From Candidatus Pacearchaeota archaeon (GTDB lineage: Archaea; Nanoarchaeota; Nanoarchaeia; Pacearchaeales; GW2011-AR1), in assembly GCA_002690445.1 (NCBI GenBank), contig NZER01000515.1:1-7600 (forward strand): a DNA stretch of 7,600 bases, written 5' to 3'. This document shows, piece by piece, positions 1-4,487 of this stretch (its first letter is position 1; the number at the start of each line of letters is the position of its first letter). A model generated the notes under the pieces. It worked only from the letters and a program-made list of their open reading frames with translations, was not told the DNA's origin and ran no database searches. The position numbers and the translations under genes are program-made.

Positions 1-250
1 CTACCTCCCATTAATTTACGTATCCGTGTCAGCCTTGGGGTCAAACTCAAGACAGCGAGTTCGCAACTTGCATAAAGCTGAGTGCAGTCATGTGGCACAG
101 CACGGACACGCTATTTCGTGGTGCTGGGTAACAGGCCATGATAAATAGAGAGTGCCGAGTGACACGCCTCCGTAGCATCCTCACAACGAGGACGACAGTG
201 TGGGTAAGACCGCGTACGGTATATTCATGGTGGCGCATGAACACTCTTTT
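1..250. other. Gene-free leader region with several potential hairpins
   Basis: I see no convincing coding sequence here. The reading frames that stay open have no plausible start signal and no recognisable composition. The + strand can form a series of short stems: CTTGGG/CTCAAG at about 34-51, GCGAG/CTTGC flanking a 7-base loop at about 55-71, CAGCAC + CACG / CGTG + GTGCTG at 98-126 (10 bp with a 3-base bulge), TCCTC/GAGGA at 178-192, ACCG/CGGT at about 210-221, and TTCATG/CATGAA at 224-241 followed by a short T-rich run. This density suggests a structured RNA or the 3' part of one, but no known RNA family is recognised. A tRNA was considered: the 55-71 arm resembles a T-arm, but its loop lacks the consensus A58 and no acceptor stem pairs. 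The window begins inside or at the edge of whatever this is. Confidence 0.35.
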
Positions 251-254
251 ATAA

Positions 255-300
255 CTTCTTGATTATCAAAGACTTAGGCGGCGCGGCCTCCCCCGCGCCC
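255..300 (+). repeat. Intergenic hairpin element, copy A
   Basis: This is the first of five related intergenic elements (others at 2029, 4386, 6851 and 7505). It shows the shared order: a small stem TTG/CAA around a 5-base loop (259-269), the conserved right flank ending in GACTTAG, then a GC-rich hairpin with arms GGCGCGG (280-286) and CCGCGCC (293-299). It lacks the third GAGA/TCTC hairpin found in copies C, D and E. Instead it runs into TTTGTCAAG, a sequence also found just after copy B. Because it follows the structured 1-250 region, it may mark the 3' end of an upstream transcription unit. Confidence 0.6.
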
Positions 301-315
301 CTCGTTTGTCAAGCA

Positions 316-420
316 TTATTTGCCAATCACTTTCTCCCCTTTTTGAGCGACAAACTTATTTGTCAATCATTCGTGAGCGACAAACTTATTTGTCAATCAA
401 TTATGGCAATTAATGAGCGC
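316..420. repeat. Iteron-like direct and inverted repeats upstream of the DUF932 gene
   Basis: Two near-perfect 26-base direct repeats start at 344 and 374, exactly 30 bp apart. Each contains a 16-bp inverted repeat, GACAAA-CTTA-TTTGTC (349-364 and 379-394). Partial copies flank them: TTATTTGCCAATCA at 316-329, 40 bp before the matching part of the first full repeat, and TGAGCG at 414, 40 bp after the second. Spacings of 30 and 40 bp keep the motifs close to the same DNA face. Iterons for a replication initiator or a repressor operator array are the two plausible readings. On the minus strand the repeats contain TTGACA, but no -10 follows at 17 bp, so promoters are unlikely. Confidence 0.7.
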
Positions 421-465
421 TAAAGGGGGTAATTATTTTGGCTTTCGTCCCTGTTTTTGTGGGGT

Positions 466-618
466 ATGGTGGTGGATTATTTCTTATATGAGAGGATTTT
501 CACATCGGAGAAAACACCCCTTTTTAAGAAATTTTATTTGCTTGAATGTCACTTTTTTGCTTGCGTTGAATCTAGCTTTCATGTAAGATTAGAACAGTTA
601 AGAGAAAGAAAATTATGA
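466..618 (+). CDS. Possible 50-aa micro-ORF overlapping the DUF932 start
   Basis: This open frame of 50 codons begins MVVDYFLYERIF and ends in QLRERKL. Its stop overlaps the DUF932 start as ATGA (615-618), a common arrangement for translationally coupled genes. The sequence is rich in aromatics (F, Y) with a basic C-terminus, which AT-rich non-coding DNA can also produce. No Shine-Dalgarno sequence precedes the ATG and I find no promoter for it. The better promoter candidate (561-589) lies inside the ORF, which argues that at least part of this frame is non-coding. The ATGA overlap is the only positive evidence. Confidence 0.22.
   Translation: MVVDYFLYERIFTSEKTPLFKKFYLLECHFFACVESSFHVRLEQLRERKL
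561..589 (+). promoter_or_regulatory. Probable promoter of the DUF932 gene
   Basis: TTGCGT (561-566) and TAAGAT (584-589) are separated by 17 bp, a reasonable sigma70-type match. The expected start near 596 gives a leader of about 19 bases ending in an A-rich stretch (AAGAGAAAGAAAATT) before the ATG. Unlike most other promoters here it would therefore give a short leader rather than a leaderless transcript. Confidence 0.5.
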
Positions 619-1499
619 GCATACTAGCAAAACAAGAAATCGACACTGGCTTTGACTTCAAAGTCCAGCAAGTCGAGGTTCCGCACCCCACCAAAGAGGG
701 TAAGTCAGGTTACTTCATGAATATCCGTGAGGATAACCATGAGATTATGGGTTGGACAACCGAGCGTTATGGCTTGGTGAATCACGCTGACGTTCTTGGG
801 CGTGCAGATGAAGCATTCGCCGCTCGCGACATTGACGTGCAGCGCAAGGTCATTGTGACCGAAGGCGGCAGAAAAATGCGAGCGCAGTACGACTTGCAAG
901 GCGACTTGTTTAAGGCTGAAGTTCCTGCTGTTGGTGATGTGATGGCGTACCGTCTCACCGCGCAAAATTCTTATGACCGCACTCTCCGCATTTCGTTTGC
1001 GTTGGGGTTGGTTCGTTTGGTTTGCACCAATGGCATGACCACCACCGAAAAAGAAGTGGAGATGGTAAAGAAGCACTCCACGGGTGTTAACATCGGCGAC
1101 ATCATTACCGAAGATGCGCTTGACTCCGCCTTGGCGAAGCTCAAAGACAGCTTGTCCACTTACGGACGCTTGGCCCAAACCGAATTGACCCAAGAGCAAG
1201 GCTTGGCAATCCTTCAGAACCTCGCGAAGGCGAAGGTATTCTCTGACAAGGTGCGCGAATCCGTTGCCAAGATTTGGAATGAGCCAAAGCACGATGAGGA
1301 TGCTGACCGCAACCTCTACAACCTCAACAACGCCGTGACGCAACACCTCACGCATGAAGTTGCTGACACTCGTTTCGAGTACGCGAATCGCGTGACCACA
1401 AACGTGCTAAAGCGTTTTGACCTCGCCGCTCGCAACTCGACGCGCTTGAATAAGCTATGGACTCCTCCAAAGAACGAGGAAATCGTAGTTACTGAATAG
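615..1499 (+). CDS. DUF932 family phage/plasmid-like protein
   Basis: This 294-aa protein matches the DUF932 family, common in phages and plasmids and of unknown biochemical function. Family-typical features seen are an N-terminal segment leading to WTTERYGLVNHADVL (about 47-61), the central hallmark NSYDRTLRISFALGLVRLVCTNGM (read in two parts, residues 118-127 and 128-141) with the invariant-looking CTNG, and a C-terminal helical part with NLYNLNNAVTQHLTHE at about 233-248. The length is typical of this family. It is likely cytoplasmic, with no signal peptide or TM segment. The start at 615 is the first ATG, has an A-rich leader with only a weak purine tract, and sits 25 bases after a plausible -10. 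Downstream is a strong hairpin, so it may be monocistronic. The family is certain enough to name; any DNA-related role is inference from its usual context. Confidence 0.92.
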   Translation: MSILAKQEIDTGFDFKVQQVEVPHPTKEGKSGYFMNIREDNHEIMGWTTERYGLVNHADVLGRADEAFAARDIDVQRKVIVTEGGRKMRAQYDLQGDLFKAEVPAVGDVMAYRLTAQNSYDRTLRISFALGLVRLVCTNGMTTTEKEVEMVKKHSTGVNIGDIITEDALDSALAKLKDSLSTYGRLAQTELTQEQGLAILQNLAKAKVFSDKVRESVAKIWNEPKHDEDADRNLYNLNNAVTQHLTHEVADTRFEYANRVTTNVLKRFDLAARNSTRLNKLWTPPKNEEIVVTE

Positions 1500-1511
1500 T
1501 GCATCAAATTA

Positions 1512-1540
1512 CCTCGCGCCCTTGATTGAGGGGCGCGGGG
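1512..1540 (+). terminator. Hairpin after the DUF932 gene
   Basis: CCTCGCGCCC (1512-1521) pairs with GGGCGCGGGG (1531-1540), giving ten pairs with one G-U around a 9-base loop, 12 bases after the DUF932 stop. No T-run follows (the next bases are TACAACATAAAA), so it is an atypical intrinsic terminator or an mRNA 3'-end stabiliser. Confidence 0.55.
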
Positions 1541-1571
1541 TACAACATAAAAAACAGAACACAAAAAAAAA

Positions 1572-2015
1572 ATGAAAACAAACTATAGCTGGATAAGTGA
1601 AACCAAAAACGCACGTTCCTCTTACACTCCGAGGTACATGGAAAAGCCCGACTTCTATACATATAGCGGTCAAACTAACCAAGCCGGATTTGGAGTAGGG
1701 GAAAGATGGAACCAATGGGCGCGTAAAGCTAAGTACGGGCCAGAGGTACACAGTCGTGATATTGAAATTGTCAAACAAGAAAAAATATCTTACGCGCAAA
1801 ACAGAGTGAACGAAGAGGAACAAATCCAAATCAATACAATGCGCAAAGTCGCGCGTGACGCAACTACTGTTGGAATCCGTGTCGTTAATTGTAACAGTCA
1901 AAACCCATGCAAGGACACTTACGAAAATGGTACAATAGACAAGCCATTATATAACCAAGTGATGAAGCAAATCGGAGCTTGGGAACTTTGGAAAAAGCAC
2001 ATCGCTAAAAAGTAG
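1572..2015 (+). CDS. Hypothetical protein, 147 aa
   Basis: I do not recognise this protein. It is hydrophilic and basic overall, with no TM segment. The N-terminal third is rich in Y, S, G and N (residues 5-60). The middle (about 60-97) is a charged stretch likely to be helical, including EEEQIQIN. The C-terminal part has two cysteines (C107, C113) and ends in a W-rich basic tail (IGAWELWKKHIAKK). The start is the only ATG in position. It is preceded by an uninterrupted run of A residues (1562-1571) and no Shine-Dalgarno sequence. A hairpin separates it from the DUF932 gene, and hairpin element B begins 14 bases after its stop, so it probably ends a transcription unit. Codon use and length support a real gene. 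Confidence 0.75.
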   Translation: MKTNYSWISETKNARSSYTPRYMEKPDFYTYSGQTNQAGFGVGERWNQWARKAKYGPEVHSRDIEIVKQEKISYAQNRVNEEEQIQINTMRKVARDATTVGIRVVNCNSQNPCKDTYENGTIDKPLYNQVMKQIGAWELWKKHIAKK

Positions 2016-2028
2016 GCTACAACACCCC

Positions 2029-2081
2029 CCCGCCTAAGTCGTTGCAATCCAATGACTTAGCGCGGGCGGGCTCCCCGCCGC
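2029..2081 (+). repeat. Intergenic hairpin element, copy B
   Basis: Hairpin 1 has arms CCCGC-CTAAGTC-(g)-TTG and CAA-(t)-GACTTAG-(c)-GCGGG around the 5-base loop CAATC (2029-2066). Hairpin 2 has arms GCGG-(g)-CGGG and CCCG-CCGC around loop CTC (2062-2081). The two stems share bases 2062-2066 and cannot both be complete, so copy B could switch between two folds. The third GAGA/TCTC hairpin is missing. It is followed by TTTGTCAAG, as in copy A, then by the promoter at 2129. It lies directly after the last gene of the preceding unit. Confidence 0.75.
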
Positions 2082-2128
2082 AGATGCTTTGTCAAGACAT
2101 TTATTTACATTTATTTTCGTTCCAGCTA

Positions 2129-2157
2129 TAGACAAACAGCCATTTGTGTGTTATATT
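2129..2157 (+). promoter_or_regulatory. Leaderless-type promoter
   Basis: TAGACA (2129-2134), 17-bp spacer, TATATT (2152-2157) with a TGT extension just before it, then five bases (TAGGT) and the ATG at 2163. The spacer carries an interrupted inverted repeat ACAAA...TTTGT (2132-2147). The same upstream string, CCAGCTATAGACAAACA, recurs at the 4488 promoter. Confidence 0.82.
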
Positions 2158-2162
2158 TAGGT

Positions 2163-2294
2163 ATGAAAACAAGGAAAATCAAAGCGCGAATTTGCAAAAC
2201 TGGTTTTATGGGCAGCGCGTCCCGTGAACATCGAGTGAAAAAGGGCAAAGGCTCTTTCCGTCGTAACCCAAAACACAAGGGCAATTGTGAATAA
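2163..2294 (+). CDS. Small, very basic protein, 43 aa
   Basis: The peptide starts MKTRKIKARICKTGF and contains about 14 Lys/Arg and several His in 43 residues, with two Cys (C11, C42). It has no TM segment. No family is recognised; the charge suggests nucleic-acid or ribosome contact, which is inference only. Support for coding comes from its position: the ATG lies five bases after a strong extended -10 with a -35 at 17 bp, the same layout as at 4811, so the start coincides with the predicted transcription start. Its last codons (TGT GAA TAA) are themselves the first nine bases of the recurrent TGTGAATAACTTTT motif. It is followed closely by a second promoter and the 136-aa gene. Confidence 0.7.
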   Translation: MKTRKIKARICKTGFMGSASREHRVKKGKGSFRRNPKHKGNCE

Positions 2295-2299
2295 CTTTT
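2286..2299. promoter_or_regulatory. TGTGAATAACTTTT motif (DnaA-box-like), copy 1
   Basis: The 14-mer TGTGAATAACTTTT contains TGTGAATAA, the complement of TTATTCACA, a perfect match to the DnaA-box pattern TTATNCACA. It overlaps the 3' codons of the 43-aa gene and precedes the -10 at 2324. Other exact copies are at 4458 (inverted), 4750 and 6918. Confidence 0.6.
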
Positions 2300-2323
2300 G
2301 CTCGTTATCCTATTTCAAACCTG

Positions 2324-2329
2324 TATAAT
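2324..2329 (+). promoter_or_regulatory. Consensus -10 box of the 136-aa gene
   Basis: TATAAT is a perfect -10, followed by eight bases and then ATG 2338, so the transcript would be leaderless or have a leader of one or two bases. The -35 region is weak (nothing close to TTGACA at 16-18 bp), so upstream T-rich DNA or an activator at the adjacent 14-mer may compensate. Confidence 0.6.
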
Positions 2330-2337
2330 TGACACCA

Positions 2338-2748
2338 ATGAAAGTAAAACTATATCAACAGAACTGTGGCAGCAAGATTGCTGTCGGAATCGAAGGCAAC
2401 GAACAAGACGTGACTGACCGTTTCAATTCATTTTGGAATCACGGCGCGACTGACGGAGAATTTCACTGGCAAACTCTCACCCGTGGCTATTTCTGGACAA
2501 CCACCGAAAAGCTCAAGAAAGCTATATTCAACGCGACCTTGTTTGAACTTTGGAACAATCACCCAGAGATGGAGGATAATGAATCAGCTTCCGAAGCCTT
2601 GGCGCACCCCATTGCCAATGCACGTTTCGAGGCCGTGGAGAACAAGCCAGACCTCGTTTCGTTTGCCGCCGGTTCGGGCGCGGTCTATGCCACCGAGGTG
2701 GATTTAGAAGGTTACAACTGGAACGGCACAAAAAAAGCTCGCGTTTAA
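2338..2748 (+). CDS. Hypothetical protein, 136 aa
   Basis: No family is recognised. The protein is soluble and acidic in its C-terminal half. The N-terminal part looks beta-rich (MKVKLYQQNCGSKIAVGIEG), then aromatic (FNSFWNHGATDGEFHWQ, 29-45; YFWTTTEKLKKAIF, 51-64), then a helix-prone acidic stretch about 65-100, and it ends EGYNWNGTKKARV. The frame is open from a TTG at 2329, but that codon overlaps the consensus -10 box, so the ATG at 2338 is taken as the start. No Shine-Dalgarno sequence is present. It is followed 25 bases later by the GP88 gene. Its length, codon composition and promoter placement support a real gene. Confidence 0.85.
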   Translation: MKVKLYQQNCGSKIAVGIEGNEQDVTDRFNSFWNHGATDGEFHWQTLTRGYFWTTTEKLKKAIFNATLFELWNNHPEMEDNESASEALAHPIANARFEAVENKPDLVSFAAGSGAVYATEVDLEGYNWNGTKKARV

Positions 2749-2758
2749 TCCAACGACC

Positions 2759-2767
2759 TGTTATTAT
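2759..2767 (+). promoter_or_regulatory. Extended -10 promoter upstream of the GP88 gene
   Basis: TGT-TATTAT (2759-2767) is an extended -10 with six bases before ATG 2774, placing +1 on the start codon. No good -35 is seen, as is typical of extended -10 promoters. Read-through from the 136-aa gene is also possible. Confidence 0.5.
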
Positions 2768-2773
2768 TAACTT

Positions 2774-3526
2774 ATGAAAATGACACTCTTAAAGTTCGGA
2801 GAACCCAACTCCAAGTTGAAAAAGATGCTCAAAGAAATGCGTCTTATACTTAAAACCTTCACCCTTCCCGCTGGTTGGTCGTGTCCTGCCGCACAAGATT
2901 GCTTGTCAAAAGCAGACCGCGAAACAGGAAAGATCCAAGACGGGCCAGACACGGAGTGGCGATGCTTTGCCGCTAGTGCAGAGGCAACGTATCCGTCATT
3001 GCGTAAAATGGTTTGGCACAATTTTGAATTGTTAAAACAAGCTCTAAAGCTAGACAAGGAAGCAGGATTTGAAAACTGCCCTCACACCACCGCGTTAATC
3101 AACAAAAGCTTACCCAAAAAGTTTGACATTATGCGTGTCCACGTAGGCGGGGATTATTTCTCAAAGCGTTATTTGCGAGCGTGGATTGATGTGGCAAGGC
3201 AGAACCCCGACAAAATTTTCTACTCTTATTCCAAGAGCTTGAATTTCTTTTTGGAGTGGGCATTACCTGAAAATCTTGTGCTTACCGCCTCCCGTGGTGG
3301 CAAGTATGATGAAATGATTGACTTGCACGGATGGAAAGAAGCTCTCGTTGTTTATAGTGAGCAAGAGGCAATCGACAAAGGATTGGAAATTGACCACGAC
3401 GACACCCACGCAGCATTTGGGAAAAAGAATTTTGCATTGTTAATTCACGGCACACAACCCAAGGGAAGTGCGGCGAGCATTGCATTGCAAAAGATAAAGC
3501 GTGACAAAAAACTAGCAACAGTATAA
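2774..3526 (+). CDS. GP88 family phage protein
   Basis: This 250-aa protein fits the phage 'gene product 88' (GP88) family, named from mycobacteriophages and spread among many phages; its function is not established. Family-like signatures are LPAGWSCPAAQDCLSKAD (31-48), CFAASAEATYPSLRKMVWHNF (64-84, split at A70), RVHVGGDYFSKRYLRAWIDVA (121-141, split at Y133), a K-rich FYSYSKS (149-155), LVLTASRGGKYDE, and the C-terminal DHDDTHAAFGKKNFALLIHG followed by TQPKGSAA. C37, C43 and C64 are placed as a possible metal or Fe-S ligand set; together with the H/GD-containing beta strand this recalls radical-SAM-like folds, but that is speculation. The start at 2774 (MKM) is chosen over 2780 because the expected transcription start falls on 2774. 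It overlaps nothing upstream, and a 24-aa membrane peptide follows. Confidence 0.9.
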   Translation: MKMTLLKFGEPNSKLKKMLKEMRLILKTFTLPAGWSCPAAQDCLSKADRETGKIQDGPDTEWRCFAASAEATYPSLRKMVWHNFELLKQALKLDKEAGFENCPHTTALINKSLPKKFDIMRVHVGGDYFSKRYLRAWIDVARQNPDKIFYSYSKSLNFFLEWALPENLVLTASRGGKYDEMIDLHGWKEALVVYSEQEAIDKGLEIDHDDTHAAFGKKNFALLIHGTQPKGSAASIALQKIKRDKKLATV

Positions 3527-3540
3527 AATGAAAAGAACAA

Positions 3541-3615
3541 ATGATAGAAATTGTAATTGTCCTCATTGTCGTGGCTGCGATAAACATTTTCTTTATTAAA
3601 GCCTTGACAAAGTAA
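3541..3615 (+). CDS. 24-aa single-pass membrane peptide
   Basis: The peptide is almost entirely one hydrophobic helix: MIEIVIVLIVVAAI, then NIFFIKALTK, with a basic C-terminal end. The gene is far shorter than usual ORF cut-offs. GTGACA (3501-3506) and TAAAAT (3524-3529) at 17 bp make a weak promoter whose start would fall about five bases before this ATG. The end of the ORF overlaps the TTGACA of the next promoter (3604). A second frame (3528-3599) overlaps it almost completely and encodes a Cys-rich 23-mer; the TM composition and promoter position favour this frame. It fits a wider group of membrane microproteins at 3941, 4079 and 4235. Function unknown. Confidence 0.5.
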   Translation: MIEIVIVLIVVAAINIFFIKALTK

Positions 3616-3632
3616 CAGAATTAAACTAAACT
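3604..3632 (+). promoter_or_regulatory. Promoter with TTGACA, 17 bp, TAAACT
   Basis: TTGACA (3604-3609) and TAAACT (3627-3632) are 17 bp apart, preceded by the AT-rich TTTTCTTTATTAAAG, which resembles an UP element. TTGACAAAGTAACA is shared exactly with the 4777 promoter. The expected start near 3639 lies after the first ATG (3634) and about four bases before the second (3643). Confidence 0.7.
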
Positions 3633-3642
3633 TATGAAAGTG

Positions 3643-3876
3643 ATGAAACAAACAAAAGAAATCAGGAATGGTTCCCTTTATTTCAACAGCGTGTTGGGTA
3701 GGGTGGAAAGAGCAATTGGCAAATTAAATTCTGCGCGTGTGTGGACTACTCGCCACGAGAACGCAGCAACCGCCGTTCGTGTTAAAAATTTGCGTAAGGC
3801 AACTAGCAATGAAGTCGATGATTATATCGATGAAAGCAAGATGCTAAAGCAAGTCCCTGCTCGCCTCACGGTGTAG
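3643..3876 (+). CDS. Hypothetical basic protein, 77 aa
   Basis: Unrecognised, soluble and basic: MKQTKEIRNGSLYFN, then a likely helical middle (VERAIGKLNSAR, 21-32; NAATAVRVKNLRKAT, 40-54), an acidic patch NEVDDYIDES (57-66) and a short C-terminal tail. The frame also has an ATG at 3634, but that codon is one base after the -10, upstream of the expected transcription start, so an mRNA from this promoter would begin at or before the ATG at 3643. If the gene is instead read from upstream transcripts, 3634 (80 aa) remains possible. A strong hairpin 17 bases after the stop marks the end of the unit. Confidence 0.72.
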   Translation: MKQTKEIRNGSLYFNSVLGRVERAIGKLNSARVWTTRHENAATAVRVKNLRKATSNEVDDYIDESKMLKQVPARLTV

Positions 3877-3892
3877 CACCTGTGGAACCAAG

Positions 3893-3924
3893 CAAGGGGC
3901 GGCGGCACTTAACGCCGCTCCTTG
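3893..3924 (+). terminator. GC-rich terminator-like hairpin
   Basis: CAAGG-g-GCGGCG (3893-3904) pairs with CGCCGC-t-CCTTG (3913-3924), twelve pairs including one G-U, around an 8-base loop. It is followed by TATCTTAAATTT rather than a pure T-run. The strength and position, just after the 77-aa gene and before the microprotein pair, support a terminator or RNA 3'-end role. Confidence 0.7.
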
Positions 3925-3940
3925 TATCTTAAATTTAATT

Positions 3941-4054
3941 ATGAAAAAATACCATTATGATATTATCGCAGGCGTTGTCGTTGCGTGGATTGTGTTACAG
4001 TACCTCGACCGCTTGAACGTGGGTCACTGGATACAATACTGGCTCGGCTCATAA
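3941..4054 (+). CDS. Membrane microprotein, tandem copy 1 (37 aa)
   Basis: The peptide begins MKKYHYDIIAGVVVAWIVLQ and continues YLDRLNVGHWIQYWLGS. It has a short basic N-terminus, one hydrophobic helix at about 8-23, then a charged LDRL and a Trp-rich amphipathic tail. It is paired with a second gene 24 bases downstream whose first 26 residues are identical at 18 positions, including MKKYHYDI, W16, Q20 and LDRL. That conservation over an otherwise tiny ORF is strong evidence of coding. There is no Shine-Dalgarno sequence; the start context is AATTTAATTATG. Function unknown; the size and topology fit small phage membrane proteins or toxin-like peptides. Confidence 0.75.
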   Translation: MKKYHYDIIAGVVVAWIVLQYLDRLNVGHWIQYWLGS

Positions 4055-4078
4055 GTTGTTGCAAACTCCTAATAAATT

Positions 4079-4213
4079 ATGAAAAAATACCATTACGATA
4101 TATTAACTGGCGTTGCCGTCATATGGATTATTGTTCAACTCCTTGACCGCCTCGTAAGCACAGCTATGAACGAGGAAGGTTGGCTTGTGTGGTTTGAAGT
4201 TCAGTTTCTTTAA
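4079..4213 (+). CDS. Membrane microprotein, tandem copy 2 (44 aa)
   Basis: This is a paralogue of the preceding gene: MKKYHYDILTGVAVIWIIVQ followed by LLDRLVSTAMNEEG and the hydrophobic end WLVWFEVQFL. The N-terminal helix aligns without gaps with copy 1, while the tails after LDRL are unrelated. Many of the nucleotide differences in the shared part are silent or conservative (for example tat/tac, ctc/ctt), indicating selection on the protein. The start sits in AATAAATTATG with no Shine-Dalgarno sequence. Copy 2 adds an acidic linker and a second, shorter hydrophobic end. Function unknown. Confidence 0.75.
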   Translation: MKKYHYDILTGVAVIWIIVQLLDRLVSTAMNEEGWLVWFEVQFL

Positions 4214-4234
4214 AAATAACATTCTTAAAAAATT

Positions 4235-4384
4235 ATGACTAGATATTTTGAGGCAGAGTGTGACGACGAAGGGCAAGTGATTGAAGAAAACATATGTGAA
4301 ATCCATTCCCCTTACCACCACGCTGGAATGAGTTTTGCTGTCGGTATTCTAATTGGTGTGCTTGTAACAGTGATAGTTCTTTAA
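4235..4384 (+). CDS. Tail-anchored microprotein, 49 aa
   Basis: The N-terminal half is hydrophilic and strongly acidic (MTRYFEAECDDEGQVIEEN), followed by an HSPYHH segment, and the last 20 residues form one TM helix (AGMSFAVGILIGVLVTVIVL) ending at the stop. That predicts a C-terminally anchored protein with an acidic, Cys/His-containing domain (C9, C21, H24, H28, H29) on one side. A weak promoter, TTGAAG (4194-4199), 17 bp, TAACAT (4217-4222), would start transcription about five bases before the ATG; alternatively the gene is co-transcribed with the microprotein pair. Hairpin element C begins one base after its stop. Function unknown. Confidence 0.68.
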   Translation: MTRYFEAECDDEGQVIEENICEIHSPYHHAGMSFAVGILIGVLVTVIVL

Positions 4385-4385
4385 A

Positions 4386-4447
4386 CCATTGAGTACCAAT
4401 GACTTACGGCGGCGCGGCAGCCCGCCGAATTGAGACTCGTTCTCGTT
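4386..4447 (+). repeat. Intergenic hairpin element, copy C
   Basis: Hairpin 1 is CATTG/CAATG with the 5-base loop AGTAC (4387-4401), followed by the conserved ACTTAC. Hairpin 2 is CGGCGG/CCGCCG (4407-4427). Hairpin 3 is AAT-(t)-GAGA / TCTCGTT around loop CTCGT (4428-4447), with a T-G wobble replacing the T-A of copy D. It lies immediately after the 49-aa gene and is followed by TAGAGGTAGGA, shared with copy E. GAGGTA (4449-4454) can also pair with TACCTC (4476-4481), enclosing the inverted 14-mer. Confidence 0.75.
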
Positions 4448-4457
4448 AGAGGTAGGA

Positions 4458-4471
4458 AAAAGTTATTCACA
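4458..4471. promoter_or_regulatory. TGTGAATAACTTTT motif, copy 2 (inverted)
   Basis: AAAAGTTATTCACA is the exact reverse complement of the 14-mer and includes TTATTCACA (4463-4471). It ends 16 bp before the -35 at 4488. It is the only copy in this orientation. Confidence 0.6.
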
Positions 4472-4487
4472 ATCGTACCTCCAGCTA

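Noticed and set aside
55..71. tRNA T-arm
   Set aside because: Stem of five pairs exists, but the loop TTCGCAA lacks the consensus A58, no acceptor stem pairs, and no anticodon arm is properly spaced on either strand.
2..148. C-terminal end of an upstream + strand gene
   Set aside because: The frame is open for 48 codons, but composition is not protein-like, no homology is recognised and the region folds into multiple stems; cannot be decided without upstream sequence.
47..244. Minus-strand ORF of 65 aa
   Set aside because: Composition is rich in R, H, V and T with no pattern; it has no initiation signal and the interval is stem-rich.
344..400. CRISPR array
   Set aside because: Only two full repeats, with 3-4 bases between them; no spacers of usual size and no cas gene. 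Better explained as iterons or operators.
345..400. Minus-strand promoters (TTGACA in each iteron)
   Set aside because: Seventeen bases downstream on the minus strand the sequences are CGAATG and AAAAGG, not -10 boxes.
705..1355. Long minus-strand ORF opposite DUF932
   Set aside because: A shadow of the DUF932 gene. It has no start signal and low-complexity Val/Leu/Arg composition, and the + strand protein is clearly a real family member.
4052..4078. Sixth, degenerate copy of the hairpin element
   Set aside because: TAAGTTGTTGCAAACTCC resembles the left arm of copies B and E, but no right arm GACTT or GC hairpin follows; probably chance or a faint relic.
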